A DNA stretch of 64,000 nt from Mesorhizobium sp. M2A.F.Ca.ET.046.03.2.1 (GCF_003952425.1 NZ_CP034449.1:7118001-7182000); one strand, 5' to 3'; counted from the stretch's first letter, positions 1 through 10,372 are shown. The notes: a model not told the origin generated them from the letters alone. Translations and numbers: made by a program.

Positions 1-897
1 GGCCTCCTCCAGCTTCGGCCCCAGAATCTCCACCAGCCAATCGACAAACACCCTCACCCGAGGCGAAAGCTGGCGGCTGGGCGGATAGAGCACCGAGATC
101 GGCGTCGGCGTCGGGGGATTGTCGGGAAGCACCTCGACCAGCCGGCCGGCCTCGATGTCGTCGGCGTAGCGGAGTTTTGGCGCCTGGAACAGCCCGAAGC
201 CTAGCCGGACCAGCGCGGCACTTGTGTCTGAATTGGCGACTGTGACTCGCGACGGCAGGACCACTTCACGAACCTTGCCGTCGGCGATGAATTCCAGCGG
301 CATCACTTGCCTCGTGCGCGACGACACGAAACCGATCATCATATGGCCGGCAAGATCGTCCAACGTGCGCGGCACACCGTGGCGTTCGAGATAGGCGGGA
401 CTCGCGACGGTAATCTCGCGCGCGATGCCGAGACGCCGCACGATCATGTCGCTGTCGGGAAGTACGCCCGCCCGGATCACGCAGTCGACGCCTTCACGCA
501 CCAGATCGACGAGGCGGTCCCCCTCGCCGATATGCACCGACAGGCCCGGATATCTGGCAAGCAGTGCCGGCAGTTCCGGCAAGAGGAACGTGCGCGCCAT
601 GTGGCCATTGACGTCGACGCTGAGGCGCCCGCGCACGTCATGGGCGCCGAAGCCGCCTTCGGCGTCTTCGATGTCGGCGAGGATGCCAATACAGCGCTGG
701 TAATAGGCCTCGCCATCGGGCGTCGGGGTGACATGGCGCGTGGTGCGGCGGAACAATTGCACACCAAGCCGCTTCTCCAGCTGCTTGATTGCGGCGGTTG
801 CGCTGGAGCGCGGGAGGCCGAGATCGGCGGCTGCCGCGGTGAAACTGCGCCGCTCCACGACGCGGGTGAAGAGTCGCATGGTGTCAAAACGATCCAT
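1..897 (-). CDS. LysR-family transcriptional regulator (3' end beyond window)
   Basis: Reading the minus strand from the ATG at 897 gives 299 codons with no stop before base 1, so the C-terminus is cut by the window edge. The N-terminal 60 residues form a LysR winged helix-turn-helix (MDRFDTMRLFTRVVERRSF, then AAIKQLEKRLGVQLFRRTTR). The rest matches the LysR substrate-binding domain, with SVHIGEGD, VDCVIRAG and a final SPRVRVFVDWL helix of the kind seen in the many LysR proteins near NAD(P)-dependent reductases. It is divergent from the SDR gene that starts 107 bp away, which is therefore the likely target. Effector unknown. Confidence 0.9.
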   Translation of the reverse strand, partial: MDRFDTMRLFTRVVERRSFTAAAADLGLPRSSATAAIKQLEKRLGVQLFRRTTRHVTPTPDGEAYYQRCIGILADIEDAEGGFGAHDVRGRLSVDVNGHMARTFLLPELPALLARYPGLSVHIGEGDRLVDLVREGVDCVIRAGVLPDSDMIVRRLGIAREITVASPAYLERHGVPRTLDDLAGHMMIGFVSSRTRQVMPLEFIADGKVREVVLPSRVTVANSDTSAALVRLGFGLFQAPKLRYADDIEAGRLVEVLPDNPPTPTPISVLYPPSRQLSPRVRVFVDWLVEILGPKLEEA

Positions 898-1003
898 GGC
901 AGATTGTTCGCACAGGCTGAATAGTGTTGGCAATCCATGCCCGATTATATCGCCTGCATGGGCGAGTATATGCATCTCCATCCGAAGAGAAGGAGATTTC
1001 GCC

Positions 1004-1765
1004 ATGACCACCCGTCCCATTGCCCTCATCACCGGCGCCAGCCGCGGTCTCGGCCGCAACACAGCGCTGAACCTCGCCCGCAAAGGCGTCGACATCGTCC
1101 TCACCTATCGCTCGCGCGCCGATGAGGCGAAGGCGGCCGTCGCCGAGATCGAAGCGGCCGGCGGCCGGGCCGCGGCCCTGGAGCTCGACACCGGCGCCGT
1201 CGCCAGCTTCCCGGCTTTCGTCGAGACATTAAAGAAGACGCTGCGCGAGACCTGGCAGCGCGATCGCTTCAATTATCTCGTCAACAATGCCGGTACCGGG
1301 CTGCGCAAGCCGATCGCCGACACGACGCAAGAGGAATTCGACATGCTGATGAACATCCATCTCAAGGGCGTGTTCTTCCTCACCCAGGCGCTGCTGCCGC
1401 TGATCAACGACAGCGGCCGCATCATCAACGTGTCGAGCGGGCTGGCGCGCTTCTCGGTGCCGGGCTCGTCCGCCTATGCGATGATGAAAGGCGGCGTCGA
1501 GGTGTTCACCCGCTACCTCGCCAAGGAGCTTGCCGGACGCCGCATCACCGCCAACACCGTGGCGCCTGGCGCGATCGCGACCGACTTCAACGGCGGCCAT
1601 GTGCGCGACGACGCCGAGATCAACCGCGTCGTGGCCGGGATGACCGCGCTGGGCCGCGCCGGCGTCGCCGACGATGTCGGGCCGATGATCGCCTCGCTGC
1701 TCTCCGACGACAATCGCTGGGTCAACGCCCAGCGGATCGAAGTATCGGGCGGCATGAATATCTGA
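1004..1765 (+). CDS. SDR-family NAD(P)-dependent oxidoreductase
   Basis: A 253-residue classical short-chain dehydrogenase/reductase. It has the cofactor motif TGASRGLG at residues 10-17, NNAG at 94-97, the catalytic serine in NVSSG near 144 and YxxxK at Y158/K162, then a C-terminal EVSGGMNI end. The start is chosen because the ATG at 1004 follows GAAGGAGATTTCGCC, a good ribosome site, and the family core begins eight residues later. A longer open frame upstream is not coding-like. It is divergently transcribed from the LysR gene, so it is probably induced by that regulator. Substrate cannot be told from sequence; a 3-oxoacyl or sugar/quinone substrate is equally possible. Confidence 0.93.
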   Translation: MTTRPIALITGASRGLGRNTALNLARKGVDIVLTYRSRADEAKAAVAEIEAAGGRAAALELDTGAVASFPAFVETLKKTLRETWQRDRFNYLVNNAGTGLRKPIADTTQEEFDMLMNIHLKGVFFLTQALLPLINDSGRIINVSSGLARFSVPGSSAYAMMKGGVEVFTRYLAKELAGRRITANTVAPGAIATDFNGGHVRDDAEINRVVAGMTALGRAGVADDVGPMIASLLSDDNRWVNAQRIEVSGGMNI

Positions 1766-1772
1766 GGTTCGC

Positions 1773-2624
1773 CTAAGTTACCTGGCGGATCAGTCCTTCG
1801 AAGCCGTCGGCGAGATTTGAATTGCCGGCGGCGAGGAAGGCGGACAGGTTGCGGACGCGGCCGGGCGTCTTGTTGGCGTCAAGCAGAAGGGCCTTGCCTT
1901 CATGCATGACGAAATCGAATTTGCCGTAGTCGAAGCCGAGATCGCGCCGTAGCGCGCGAAGCTCGTCGGGAACCGGAACCGGCTCTCGTCGGATCGTATC
2001 TTCGCCTTTGACCAGGTTCTGCGGCGAGACATGCCGGGTACAACGCTCGCGTTCTCCGCAAAACAGCCAGAAGCGGGCGCCAAAGCCGTCAGGCTCGGGC
2101 TCGGGAACAAACTTTTCCACCACGAGATCCTTGCGGTCGAACACCGCCGGGGGAACTTCCGCAAGCGAGCCGTGGATGCGGTAGCGATCGAGCAGCCTGG
2201 CATCGGGAAACGGCTCCGGCCTGCCGGCGCGCCGCGATCGCCGATTGAGCGTCTGCTCCCGCGTTCCCAGATTGTTGAGGCTGCTCTTGACGATGACTGG
2301 GCCTCGCCAGCTGTGATCCCTGTCGATCACCGCGCCGCTGACGCGACGCTTCGAGATATCGGCGGCGCCGATGTTGAGGCAGAAGGGATAAGTGCGCGCG
2401 TATTCGACATATTCGGGTGGCGTCACGGTCGCGTCGACATGGAGTATCGCGATATCCGCCTCTGGCCTGGCCGACGTGCCCGCAACAATGCGAACGGAAT
2501 GTCCCCGGCGCTTCAACTCCTCCAGGAGATCGAAGAGCATGTAGGGGCTGTCGCGGCGCAGCAACGGCCCGCGACGGCGTTCAAACACGTCAAACTCATG
2601 CGTGATAACCGCAATACGTGCCAT
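1773..2624 (-). CDS. ATP-grasp-like protein (RimK-type fold suspected)
   Basis: A 283-residue protein starting MARIAVITHEF at 2624, preceded by a G-rich ribosome site; an upstream in-frame start would add 31 unconvincing residues. It has a Rossmann-like N-terminus, a central segment with GPVIVKSSLNN (a candidate ATP-binding lysine loop) and a C-terminal DFVMHEGKALLLDANKTPG, which resembles the metal-binding Asp/Asn end of ATP-grasp ligases. The family assignment is an inference; no substrate can be named. It diverges from the methyltransferase gene with only about 70 bp between them, so the two may share control. The downstream SDR gene converges on it with a 7-bp gap. Confidence 0.6.
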   Translation of the reverse strand: MARIAVITHEFDVFERRRGPLLRRDSPYMLFDLLEELKRRGHSVRIVAGTSARPEADIAILHVDATVTPPEYVEYARTYPFCLNIGAADISKRRVSGAVIDRDHSWRGPVIVKSSLNNLGTREQTLNRRSRRAGRPEPFPDARLLDRYRIHGSLAEVPPAVFDRKDLVVEKFVPEPEPDGFGARFWLFCGERERCTRHVSPQNLVKGEDTIRREPVPVPDELRALRRDLGFDYGKFDFVMHEGKALLLDANKTPGRVRNLSAFLAAGNSNLADGFEGLIRQVT

Positions 2625-2695
2625 CCGCCCCCCGGCTTGGTTTCTTAAGCGTCCTCGATTATGCGTTCTAACACAATCGTACGGGCGGGTTTGTG

Positions 2696-3496
2696 ATGAC
2701 AGAGCATTGGAATGCAATTCGCAGGCATTGGCAGTTGCTGGGGTCGCCGCTCAGGCCGCCGCCGGAAGTCGTCGAGGCCTATAACCGCGAACTCGACCTC
2801 GCTCGATCGCACGTCGTGATGTTCGGCGTGACGCCGGAGCTCGCCGGGCTTGGCGCCAGGATGACGGCGGTCGACGAGTCGGCCGACATGATCGCCGGCA
2901 TCTGGCCGGGCGATACCGAAAGGCGCAAGGCGGTACGCGGCGACTGGTTCGATCCGCCGATGTCTGACGCAAGCGTCGATGCGCTGATCGGCGACGGATG
3001 CCTCACTGTCATCGGCGGGGCGGATGCGAGGCAAGCGCTGTTTTCAGCCATCGCGCGCGTTCTGAAAGCAGACGGGCGCGCCGGCATCAGGCTGTACGCT
3101 TCCCCCGAGACACGCGACGATCCGCGGGATGTCCGCGCCCTCGCGTTGGCCGGCGGCGTCTCGACCTTTCACGACCTCAAATGGCGGGTGGCCATGACCG
3201 CGGTCGCCGGCGCGCCGGACTACGTCATACCGGTGACGGGAATTCTCGAGCAATTCGAAGCGATGTTTCCCGACCGCGACGAACTTTCGACACGCACGGG
3301 ATGGGAGTTGCCGGTGATCGGCACCGTCGACGTCTACCGTAACTCATCCGTCATCTACAATTTTGCGCCGGTAAGCGCGCTTGTCGAGGAAGCCAAGGTA
3401 TTTTTCGACGACGTCGACGTTGCCTCGACCGGCACATACGGGCTCGCCGAACGCTGCCCGCTGCTGGTGCTGCGAGCGCCGAAGCGCCGGGACTGA
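2696..3496 (+). CDS. class I SAM-dependent methyltransferase-like protein
   Basis: A 266-residue protein. The N-terminal part has the methyltransferase pattern: VVMFGVTPELAGLG takes the place of the glycine loop, TAVDES gives the acidic residue after strand 2, VDALIGDG is the strand-4 region, and an arm follows with LKADGRAGIRLY. The glycine loop is degenerate (FGVTPELAGLG instead of DxGxGxG), yet the same layout is seen in small methyltransferases lacking the full motif. The start can be GTG 2693 or ATG 2696, with GGGCGGG upstream. It is divergent from the ATP-grasp gene, and a ligase-methyltransferase pair could modify a small peptide or metabolite, but that is speculation. Confidence 0.6.
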   Translation: MTEHWNAIRRHWQLLGSPLRPPPEVVEAYNRELDLARSHVVMFGVTPELAGLGARMTAVDESADMIAGIWPGDTERRKAVRGDWFDPPMSDASVDALIGDGCLTVIGGADARQALFSAIARVLKADGRAGIRLYASPETRDDPRDVRALALAGGVSTFHDLKWRVAMTAVAGAPDYVIPVTGILEQFEAMFPDRDELSTRTGWELPVIGTVDVYRNSSVIYNFAPVSALVEEAKVFFDDVDVASTGTYGLAERCPLLVLRAPKRRD

Positions 3497-3594
3497 CGGG
3501 TGGGATTGCTCGTCGGTGTCCCGCGACAGCAGGCGCTTTTCATGGTGACGTTTCGCCTGAGAAAAATTTCGCGCCGCTTGCCCCTTTCGCGCGC

Positions 3595-3623
3595 CTTGAC
3601 TCTGGCAAGGCGCCGGCCTATCT
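3595..3623 (+). promoter_or_regulatory. groESL housekeeping promoter
   Basis: CTTGAC at 3595-3600 and CTATCT at 3618-3623 are separated by 17 bp, which matches the alphaproteobacterial RpoD consensus CTTGAC-N17-CTATAT. Transcription should begin near 3630, at the edge of the CIRCE operator. Confidence 0.8.
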
Positions 3624-3633
3624 CAGCGCCACG

Positions 3634-3660
3634 TTAGCACTCGCCTTTGGTGAGTGCTAA
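3634..3660 (+). promoter_or_regulatory. CIRCE operator (HrcA binding site)
   Basis: TTAGCACTC, a 9-bp spacer and GAGTGCTAA form the perfect consensus CIRCE inverted repeat, extended by one G/C pair on each side. It lies just downstream of the promoter in the groES leader, so HrcA is expected to repress groESL. The hrcA gene is not in this window. Confidence 0.97.
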
Positions 3661-3725
3661 CTCATATCCGGCGGCCTCGCCGGATGGAGGAACAGTTCTC
3701 ACCGTTCTCACTCGAGGAAGACAAC

Positions 3726-4022
3726 ATGGCAAAGTCCAAGTTCCGCCCGCTTCATGACCGCGTGGTCGTTCGCCGGGTCGAATCCGAATCCAAGACCGCC
3801 GGCGGGATCATCATCCCGGACACGGCTAAGGAGAAGCCGCAGGAAGGCGAGATCATCGCCGTCGGCTCCGGCGCCCGCGACGAGAGCGGCAAGCTGGTGC
3901 CCCTGGACGTCAAGGCCGGCGACCGCATCCTGTTCGGCAAGTGGTCGGGCACTGAAGTCAAGCTCAATGGCGAAGACCTTCTGATCATGAAGGAATCCGA
4001 CATCATGGGCATCATCGGCTGA
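3726..4022 (+). CDS. groES: co-chaperonin GroES (Cpn10)
   Basis: A 98-residue protein of exactly the usual length. It starts [17 protein letters not shown] and has the mobile-loop region [14 protein letters not shown] at about 19-32, the core [11 protein letters not shown] and the end [15 protein letters not shown] 3726 is chosen over an upstream in-frame start because GAGGAAGACAAC gives a ribosome site and the family begins here. It caps the GroEL cavity during ATP-driven folding in the cytoplasm. The 62-bp gap to groEL holds a small CGGGCTC/GAGCCC hairpin at 4051-4068 and the groEL ribosome site. Expression is under CIRCE/HrcA control. Confidence 0.98.
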   Translation: MAKSKFRPLHDRVVVRRVESESKTAGGIIIPDTAKEKPQEGEIIAVGSGARDESGKLVPLDVKAGDRILFGKWSGTEVKLNGEDLLIMKESDIMGIIG

Positions 4023-4045
4023 ATTTCGGCCTCTCCATCAACTGA

Positions 4046-5968
<1,923 letters not shown>

Positions 5969-5995
5969 TCCAGGCTGCTTGGCTAATTCATACGG

Positions 5996-6023
5996 AAAGG
6001 GCGGCAGAGATGCCGCCCTTTTT
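5996..6023 (+). terminator. intrinsic terminator of groESL
   Basis: GGGCGGCA, loop GAGA, TGCCGCCC, then TTTTT: a canonical rho-independent terminator just beyond the triplicated hairpin units. It is likely the true end of the groESL transcript. Confidence 0.9.
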
Positions 6024-6049
6024 CGTTGCTCAAACGTCAACGCTGCGCC

Positions 6050-6586
6050 TCAGGCTGCTTCAGCGACAAGGCCATCGAGCAAAGCGCGGCCCTGCGGCCA
6101 GTCGCCCAATCCGCTTTGCGCGTTGATATGGCCGGCCGGCCCGATGATGGCGATGCCGCTGCCCCACCGCGCCGCCCTCGCCTCGGCATAGTCGCGCGAT
6201 CCGTAGGGATCGTCGGTGCTAGCGACCACCAGCGAAGCAAAGCGCAATCTGTCCTGGGGTATCCTGGCGAAGGCCATGCCGTAGACCGGGAACAGAGCCG
6301 CCATCGGGTCCGGAACCGCGACTAGCATGGCCGCGCGGACCGGACGCCGCGAAATTGTCTGCCAATGCGCGACCAGCAGGCACGACAGGCTGTGCGCCAC
6401 CAGAACGGGCGGCTCGGGCGCTTCGATCACGGCTGCCTCCAGAGCCGCCAGCCAGTCGGTGAAATCAGGCAGGTCCCAGCTTGATGGCTGGAAACGCCGC
6501 ATCGCCGGATCGGTGTCTTGCCAGCGCGATTGCCAATGCGTGGGCCCCGAGCCGCCGCTACCCGGCAGGATGATGAAATGCGTCAT
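6050..6586 (-). CDS. RBBP9/YdeN-family alpha/beta serine hydrolase
   Basis: A 178-residue small hydrolase. MTHFIILPGSGGSGPTHWQ is the typical N-terminus; the nucleophile elbow AHSLSC puts Ser66 in place, STDDPYG supplies Asp125/126 and GPAGHINAQSG gives His153. Length and motifs fit the RBBP9/YdeN family, whose bacterial members have unknown substrates. ATG at 6586 has GGAGCAAGGCGAC upstream. It is divergent from the Lrp/AsnC gene at 6720, an arrangement that hints at regulation by that protein. Confidence 0.9.
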   Translation of the reverse strand: MTHFIILPGSGGSGPTHWQSRWQDTDPAMRRFQPSSWDLPDFTDWLAALEAAVIEAPEPPVLVAHSLSCLLVAHWQTISRRPVRAAMLVAVPDPMAALFPVYGMAFARIPQDRLRFASLVVASTDDPYGSRDYAEARAARWGSGIAIIGPAGHINAQSGLGDWPQGRALLDGLVAEAA

Positions 6587-6719
6587 GTCGCCTTGCTCCT
6601 AAAGATCAACAGGAGCATGGTGGCGTCTTGCCGCAGGAGCAGGAATAGGAAATCATCGGAAAAAATGACTTCGAATCCGATGGATTCAAAGTGAAGATGA
6701 ATAACCCGATGAGCCAGTT

Positions 6720-7175
6720 ATGTTCGACCCCACCGACATTGCCATTGTCGAAGCCTTGCAGGAGAACGGCCGCATCGGCATGTCCGAGCTTGGCCGCCGC
6801 GTCGGCCTCTCGCAGCCGGCGACTTCGGAGCGGGTGAAACGCCTGGAGGAGCGCGGCGTCATTGCAGGCTACACCGCCGTGATTGACCCGGCCGCGCTCG
6901 GCCTGGGCATGATGGCCATCATCCGGGTGCGCACCACGCATGAGCATATCCGCCCCTGCCTCAAGCAGTTCGCCGAGATGCCACAGATCACCGAAGTGCA
7001 CCGGCTTACCGGCGAGGACTGCTTCATCCTCAAAGTGGTCGTCCCCTCGCCGGCGCAACTTGAAAGCATCGTCGACGCCGTGGCGCGCCACGGCTCCGTC
7101 ACGACGGCGCTGGTGCTGCGCAGCGAGACACCGAAGCCGATCGGCCGCGATCTGATCCGGCAATCGGCCCGCTAG
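6720..7175 (+). CDS. Lrp/AsnC-family transcriptional regulator
   Basis: A 151-residue Lrp-type protein. Residues 1-60 are the helix-turn-helix (DIAIVEALQENGRIGMSEL, then SQPATSERVKRLEERG); 65-145 are the RAM/AsnC effector domain (IRVRTTHEH and TGEDCFILKV). It probably binds an amino acid and acts in oligomers. Divergent neighbour: the RBBP9-like hydrolase. The gene is followed by a GCGTTTC/GAAACGC stem at about 7177-7208. Confidence 0.93.
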   Translation: MFDPTDIAIVEALQENGRIGMSELGRRVGLSQPATSERVKRLEERGVIAGYTAVIDPAALGLGMMAIIRVRTTHEHIRPCLKQFAEMPQITEVHRLTGEDCFILKVVVPSPAQLESIVDAVARHGSVTTALVLRSETPKPIGRDLIRQSAR

Positions 7176-7210
7176 CGCGTTTCACCGTTCAAAGGAAAGG
7201 CGAAACGCTC
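7174..7210. repeat. GCGTTTC-type rhizobial palindrome (short copy)
   Basis: GCGTTTCACCGTT and its near reverse complement AAGGCGAAACGC form a stem just after the asnC stop. The same left arm starts the longer repeat at 40624. It lacks a T-run, so its role as terminator is uncertain. Confidence 0.55.
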
Positions 7211-7261
7211 TGCCGGCGGGCCTTCATCGGCCGCGCGCGACCGAGTTGACCGCTCAAATGG

Positions 7262-7459
7262 TCAATGCGGCTCCGCAGTGGCCTGACCAGCAAGCACCGC
7301 CTGCTCGACCAGCGCGGCGACCTCGTCGGCAACGGCCTGGACCGGCGTGCGGTCGTTGGTGGCGCGGGCGATCACCATAAGGCCTTCCAGCGAAGATTCG
7401 ACCAGCAACGCCAGCGCTGCGCACGCCGCTCCGGCAAAATCGTCGAGGCGACGGGGCAT
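7262..7459 (-). pseudogene. C-terminal remnant of a TetR-family regulator
   Basis: The 65-residue frame reads ALLVESSLEGLMVIARA and later VADEVAALVEQAVLAG, which resembles the last helices of TetR regulators of the YbjK/YcdC sort (effector domain only). No helix-turn-helix can be found upstream before the OsmC gene at 7544, so the N-terminal two-thirds is missing. Possibly non-functional; an unrelated small protein is the alternative. Confidence 0.45.
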
Positions 7460-7501
7460 GTGAAAGGATAGGCCTGGCGCGGATAGCCGCGCTCAGGCCC
7501 A

Positions 7502-7537
7502 GCCCGGAACCTGCCCGCTAGGATCTCGGTTCCGGGC
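7502..7537 (-). terminator. hairpin downstream of osmC-like gene
   Basis: GCCCGGAACC and GGTTCCGGGC are perfect 10-bp arms with a 16-nt loop, 7 bp past the stop of the OsmC-like gene. No U-run follows on the minus strand, so it may stabilise the mRNA end and not act as a strict intrinsic terminator. Confidence 0.5.
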
Positions 7538-7543
7538 AAAGTG

Positions 7544-8059
7544 TCACGAGACCACCCTGTTGAGCTTCACGAGGGTCTTCGGACTGCGCTGGATGGTCTG
7601 GAAGATCACGCAGTAGCGATCGGTGAGCTCCATGAGTTGGGTCAGCCGGCTTTGCTCGACATCCGACTCGATGTCGAAGCGCAGGCGGATTTCCTTGAAG
7701 CCGACCGGCACCCCCTCGGTGACGCCGAGCGTGCCGCGAAGATCGACATCGCCCTCGGCGGAGATTTCCGCCGACTTGATCGGAATCTTGAGCACGGCCG
7801 CGGCCGCGCGCATCGAGACGCCGGCGCAGGCGATCAGCGCCTCCAGCAGCATGTCGCCGGAGCAAAGCTCCTGGCCGCTGCCGCCGGCCTTCGGATGAAT
7901 GCCGGCCAGCGCAAGCCCGCGCCCGGTTTCGACCTTGCAGGTCACCTTTGAGTCGTCGGCGCTGCCCTTCGCCTTCAAGGTAAGAAGCGCGGCCCGCGCA
8001 TCCTTGCGATAAAGATCCTTGATCGGCTCCTGCGTGGCGCGAAACGTCGCGATATCCAT
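7544..8059 (-). CDS. OsmC-family protein
   Basis: A 171-residue OsmC/Ohr-superfamily protein. The two redox cysteines appear in LIACAGVSMR and DRYCVIFQT, with the usual beta-rich N-terminus and SGDMLLEALI between. Family members reduce organic or fatty hydroperoxides, or act as redox sensors. ATG 8059 is chosen because AGGAGAACAGCA precedes it; the open frame extends much further upstream but that stretch is antisense to nothing and crosses the next gene. It follows a GFA-family gene on the same strand, 56 bp apart, and may be co-transcribed. Confidence 0.88.
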   Translation of the reverse strand: MDIATFRATQEPIKDLYRKDARAALLTLKAKGSADDSKVTCKVETGRGLALAGIHPKAGGSGQELCSGDMLLEALIACAGVSMRAAAAVLKIPIKSAEISAEGDVDLRGTLGVTEGVPVGFKEIRLRFDIESDVEQSRLTQLMELTDRYCVIFQTIQRSPKTLVKLNRVVS

Positions 8060-8115
8060 TGCTGTTCTCCTGTCGTGAATTGCGGTTGCTTGAAGTCGTC
8101 GACCATCGTCCGGAC

Positions 8116-8553
8116 CTATTCCGGGACCGCGATCCCGGAGCCGCCGAGCTCGGCGGGAAAGTCCTTCAGCTTCGGCAGCCCGTCCTTCATCGGCAGGACC
8201 GTCTCGGCGTAATTGACATGGACCCCCGGCGCGAATTCCACCGTCGGTATGGTGGCCGCATAGACGTCGACCAGTCCGAGCGGCGGATGGTCCGTCATCA
8301 AATGGCCGCCGCATTTCGTGCAGAACTGGCGGTCGCTCATCTCGGACTTCTTGAAACCTGAGAGAAACTCCGCCCCCTTGGTGACCTTGACGTTCTGAGG
8401 CTTCCACAGCGTGAAGGCGTTCACGGGAGACGCCGACCAGGAACGGCAGGAACTGCAATGGCAATAGCCCATTGCCTCCGCGTTTCCGTGGACTTCAATT
8501 TCCACGGCGCCGCAAAAACACCCGCCCTTATGTACCGTCTTATGTACCGTCAT
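8116..8553 (-). CDS. GFA/CENP-V family zinc protein
   Basis: A 145-residue glutathione-dependent formaldehyde-activating enzyme-like (GFA) protein. Zinc ligands are visible as CFCG at 12-15, CHCSSC near 31-36 and CTKCGG near 78-82. The start MTVHKTVHKGGCFCG follows AAGGACTAAAGTC. The first residues contain an exact four-residue repeat (TVHK TVHK) made by a 12-bp tandem duplication at about 8527-8550. GFA proteins are often misnamed; most have no proven formaldehyde activity. It is upstream of the OsmC-like gene. Confidence 0.88.
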   Translation of the reverse strand: MTVHKTVHKGGCFCGAVEIEVHGNAEAMGYCHCSSCRSWSASPVNAFTLWKPQNVKVTKGAEFLSGFKKSEMSDRQFCTKCGGHLMTDHPPLGLVDVYAATIPTVEFAPGVHVNYAETVLPMKDGLPKLKDFPAELGGSGIAVPE

Positions 8554-8729
8554 GACTTTAGTCCTTTTCTTTCGTTGCGTTCGATTGCGCAGAGCGTGCA
8601 ACAGAAGACAGCTCCTGACGCCGGTTGGGGTTTAAAGCTTCCCACCTGGGACGGAATGATGGGGCGTCCGCGTTAGTTGACAGCGCGTCCGGAACTCGAA
8701 TGGAAGTCGCGCAGCTGGCTTAGCGGGAC

Positions 8730-9764
8730 ATGGGTGAAATGGCCGGAGACGCTCTGTCTGACCTTTTGAAAACGGTGCGCCTCACCGGTGCGACGTTTTT
8801 CGACATCGAGGCCCAGGATCCGTGGGCGGTCTGCTCGCCGGCACCCGCCTCGATATTGCCGAGGATACTGCCGGGCGCGGACCACCTGATTTCCTATCAC
8901 GTGCTCACGGCGGGCCGCTGCTTTGCCCGCATTATCGGCCAGGAGGCGATCCCGGTGGAGGCCGGCGAGGTCGTGGTCTTCACCCACAGCGACCCGCATA
9001 TCATGTCGAGCACGCCCGATTTGAGGGCCGACCCGCCGACGGCGGACGTGCTGCAGATCGCGGCCGCAAGCCAAACGCCTTTCCCGATCAACTACGTCAA
9101 GGACGGATCGCTGTCGGCGAGGCTGGTCTGCGGCTATCTCGCCTGCCATGCCCTGCCCTTCAATCCACTGCTGGAGGCGCTGCCGCCCGTCATCAAGGCC
9201 GGCGACGTCAAAGGCGATGGCGGCTGGCTCGGCCAGTTCATCAGATTGGCGGTCTCGGAAGTGGCCGAGAAGCGGGCCGGCAGCGAAACGGTGCTTACCA
9301 AGCTCAGCGAACTGATGTTCGTTGACGTGTTGCGCCGCTATGTGGAATCGCTGCCGCCGCAGCAGACCGGCTGGCTGGCGGGCCTGCGCGATCCGCAGCT
9401 GTCGAAGGCGCTGGCGCTGATCCACGACCGGCCGGCCCACAATTGGACGGTGGAGGCGCTGGCCAAGGAGTCCGCTTTCTCGCGCACGGTGCTTGCGGAG
9501 CGCTTCACCAAAATCGTCGGCATGCCACCGATGCATTATCTCGCCAAATGGCGCATGCAGATCGCCTCGGAGCTGCTCAGCACCGGCAACAGCAACGTCG
9601 CCAGCATCGCGGCGGAGATAGGCTACGAATCCGAAGCGGCGTTCAGCCGGGCCTTCAAGAAGATGATCGGCGTACCGCCCTCGGCCTGGCGCCTGGGCGT
9701 TAGAGTTGCGGCGGGCTCCGGAAGCGACGAGGCTTCCGAAACGGCGAATGAATCAGGGAGCTAG
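8730..9764 (+). CDS. AraC-family transcriptional regulator (cupin sensor domain)
   Basis: A 344-residue regulator. Residues 10-190 form a cupin_6/AraC_binding-type domain (HLISYHVLTAGRCF, VEAGEVVVFTHSDPH); residues about 225-320 form the AraC double helix-turn-helix (WTVEALAKESAFSRTVLAERF and VASIAAEIGYESEAAFSRAFKK). A second start at 8739 is possible. Its stop overlaps the stop of the convergent lysE-like gene by 4 bp (CTAG). Target genes are not evident. Confidence 0.93.
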   Translation: MGEMAGDALSDLLKTVRLTGATFFDIEAQDPWAVCSPAPASILPRILPGADHLISYHVLTAGRCFARIIGQEAIPVEAGEVVVFTHSDPHIMSSTPDLRADPPTADVLQIAAASQTPFPINYVKDGSLSARLVCGYLACHALPFNPLLEALPPVIKAGDVKGDGGWLGQFIRLAVSEVAEKRAGSETVLTKLSELMFVDVLRRYVESLPPQQTGWLAGLRDPQLSKALALIHDRPAHNWTVEALAKESAFSRTVLAERFTKIVGMPPMHYLAKWRMQIASELLSTGNSNVASIAAEIGYESEAAFSRAFKKMIGVPPSAWRLGVRVAAGSGSDEASETANESGS

Positions 9765-10372
9765 CGATCCGCCACAGCCAGCTTGGCGCCAAGCATGACG
9801 AAGGCAGCGGCGAAGCTGCGGCGCATCCAGGTCAACACCTTCGGCCGCGACACGATGTGGCTGCGCACCGAGGCCGCGAAGACGCCATAGACGGCGAAGA
9901 CGACGAAGGTCATCAGCATGAAGACGCCGGAGAGCTCCAGCATTCTGGGCAGCGCATGCGGCTCGGTGGTGCTGACGAATTGCGGCAGGAAGGCGAAGAA
10001 GAAGATCGACAGTTTCGGGTTCAGCACGTTGACCAGGATGCCAGCGGTGATCGTCCTGGCGGTCGAGCGCGGCGCGGCGTCCTCATCGATGCTGAGGCCG
10101 CCTTTTTCCTTCAACGTGTTCCAGGCCATGTAGAGCAGGTAGGCGACGCCGAGATATTTCAGCGTCTCGAAGGCGACGGCGCTGGTGTGCAGCACAGCGG
10201 CGAGGCCAGTGATGGCGGCCGCCATATGCGGGATGATGCCCAACGTGCAGGCGAATGCGGCTACGACCGAGGCCCGCGCGCCGCGCGAGAGGCCGGCGCT
10301 CAGCGTGTAGAGGACGCCTGTGCCGGGCGAGGCCACGATGATCAGCGACGTCAACAGGAATTCGATGCTCAT
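9761..10372 (-). CDS. LysE-family amino-acid/metabolite exporter
   Basis: A 203-residue inner-membrane protein of the LysE/RhtB superfamily, with about six hydrophobic helices. SLIIVASPGTGVLY and GILVNVLNPKLSIFFFAFLPQFV are family signature regions (PxG near 16 and NPK near 115). It likely exports an amino acid or related compound by proton antiport. ATG 10372 has GAGGAAATCC upstream. Convergent with, and overlapping by 4 bp, the AraC regulator gene. Confidence 0.92.
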   Translation of the reverse strand: MSIEFLLTSLIIVASPGTGVLYTLSAGLSRGARASVVAAFACTLGIIPHMAAAITGLAAVLHTSAVAFETLKYLGVAYLLYMAWNTLKEKGGLSIDEDAAPRSTARTITAGILVNVLNPKLSIFFFAFLPQFVSTTEPHALPRMLELSGVFMLMTFVVFAVYGVFAASVRSHIVSRPKVLTWMRRSFAAAFVMLGAKLAVADR

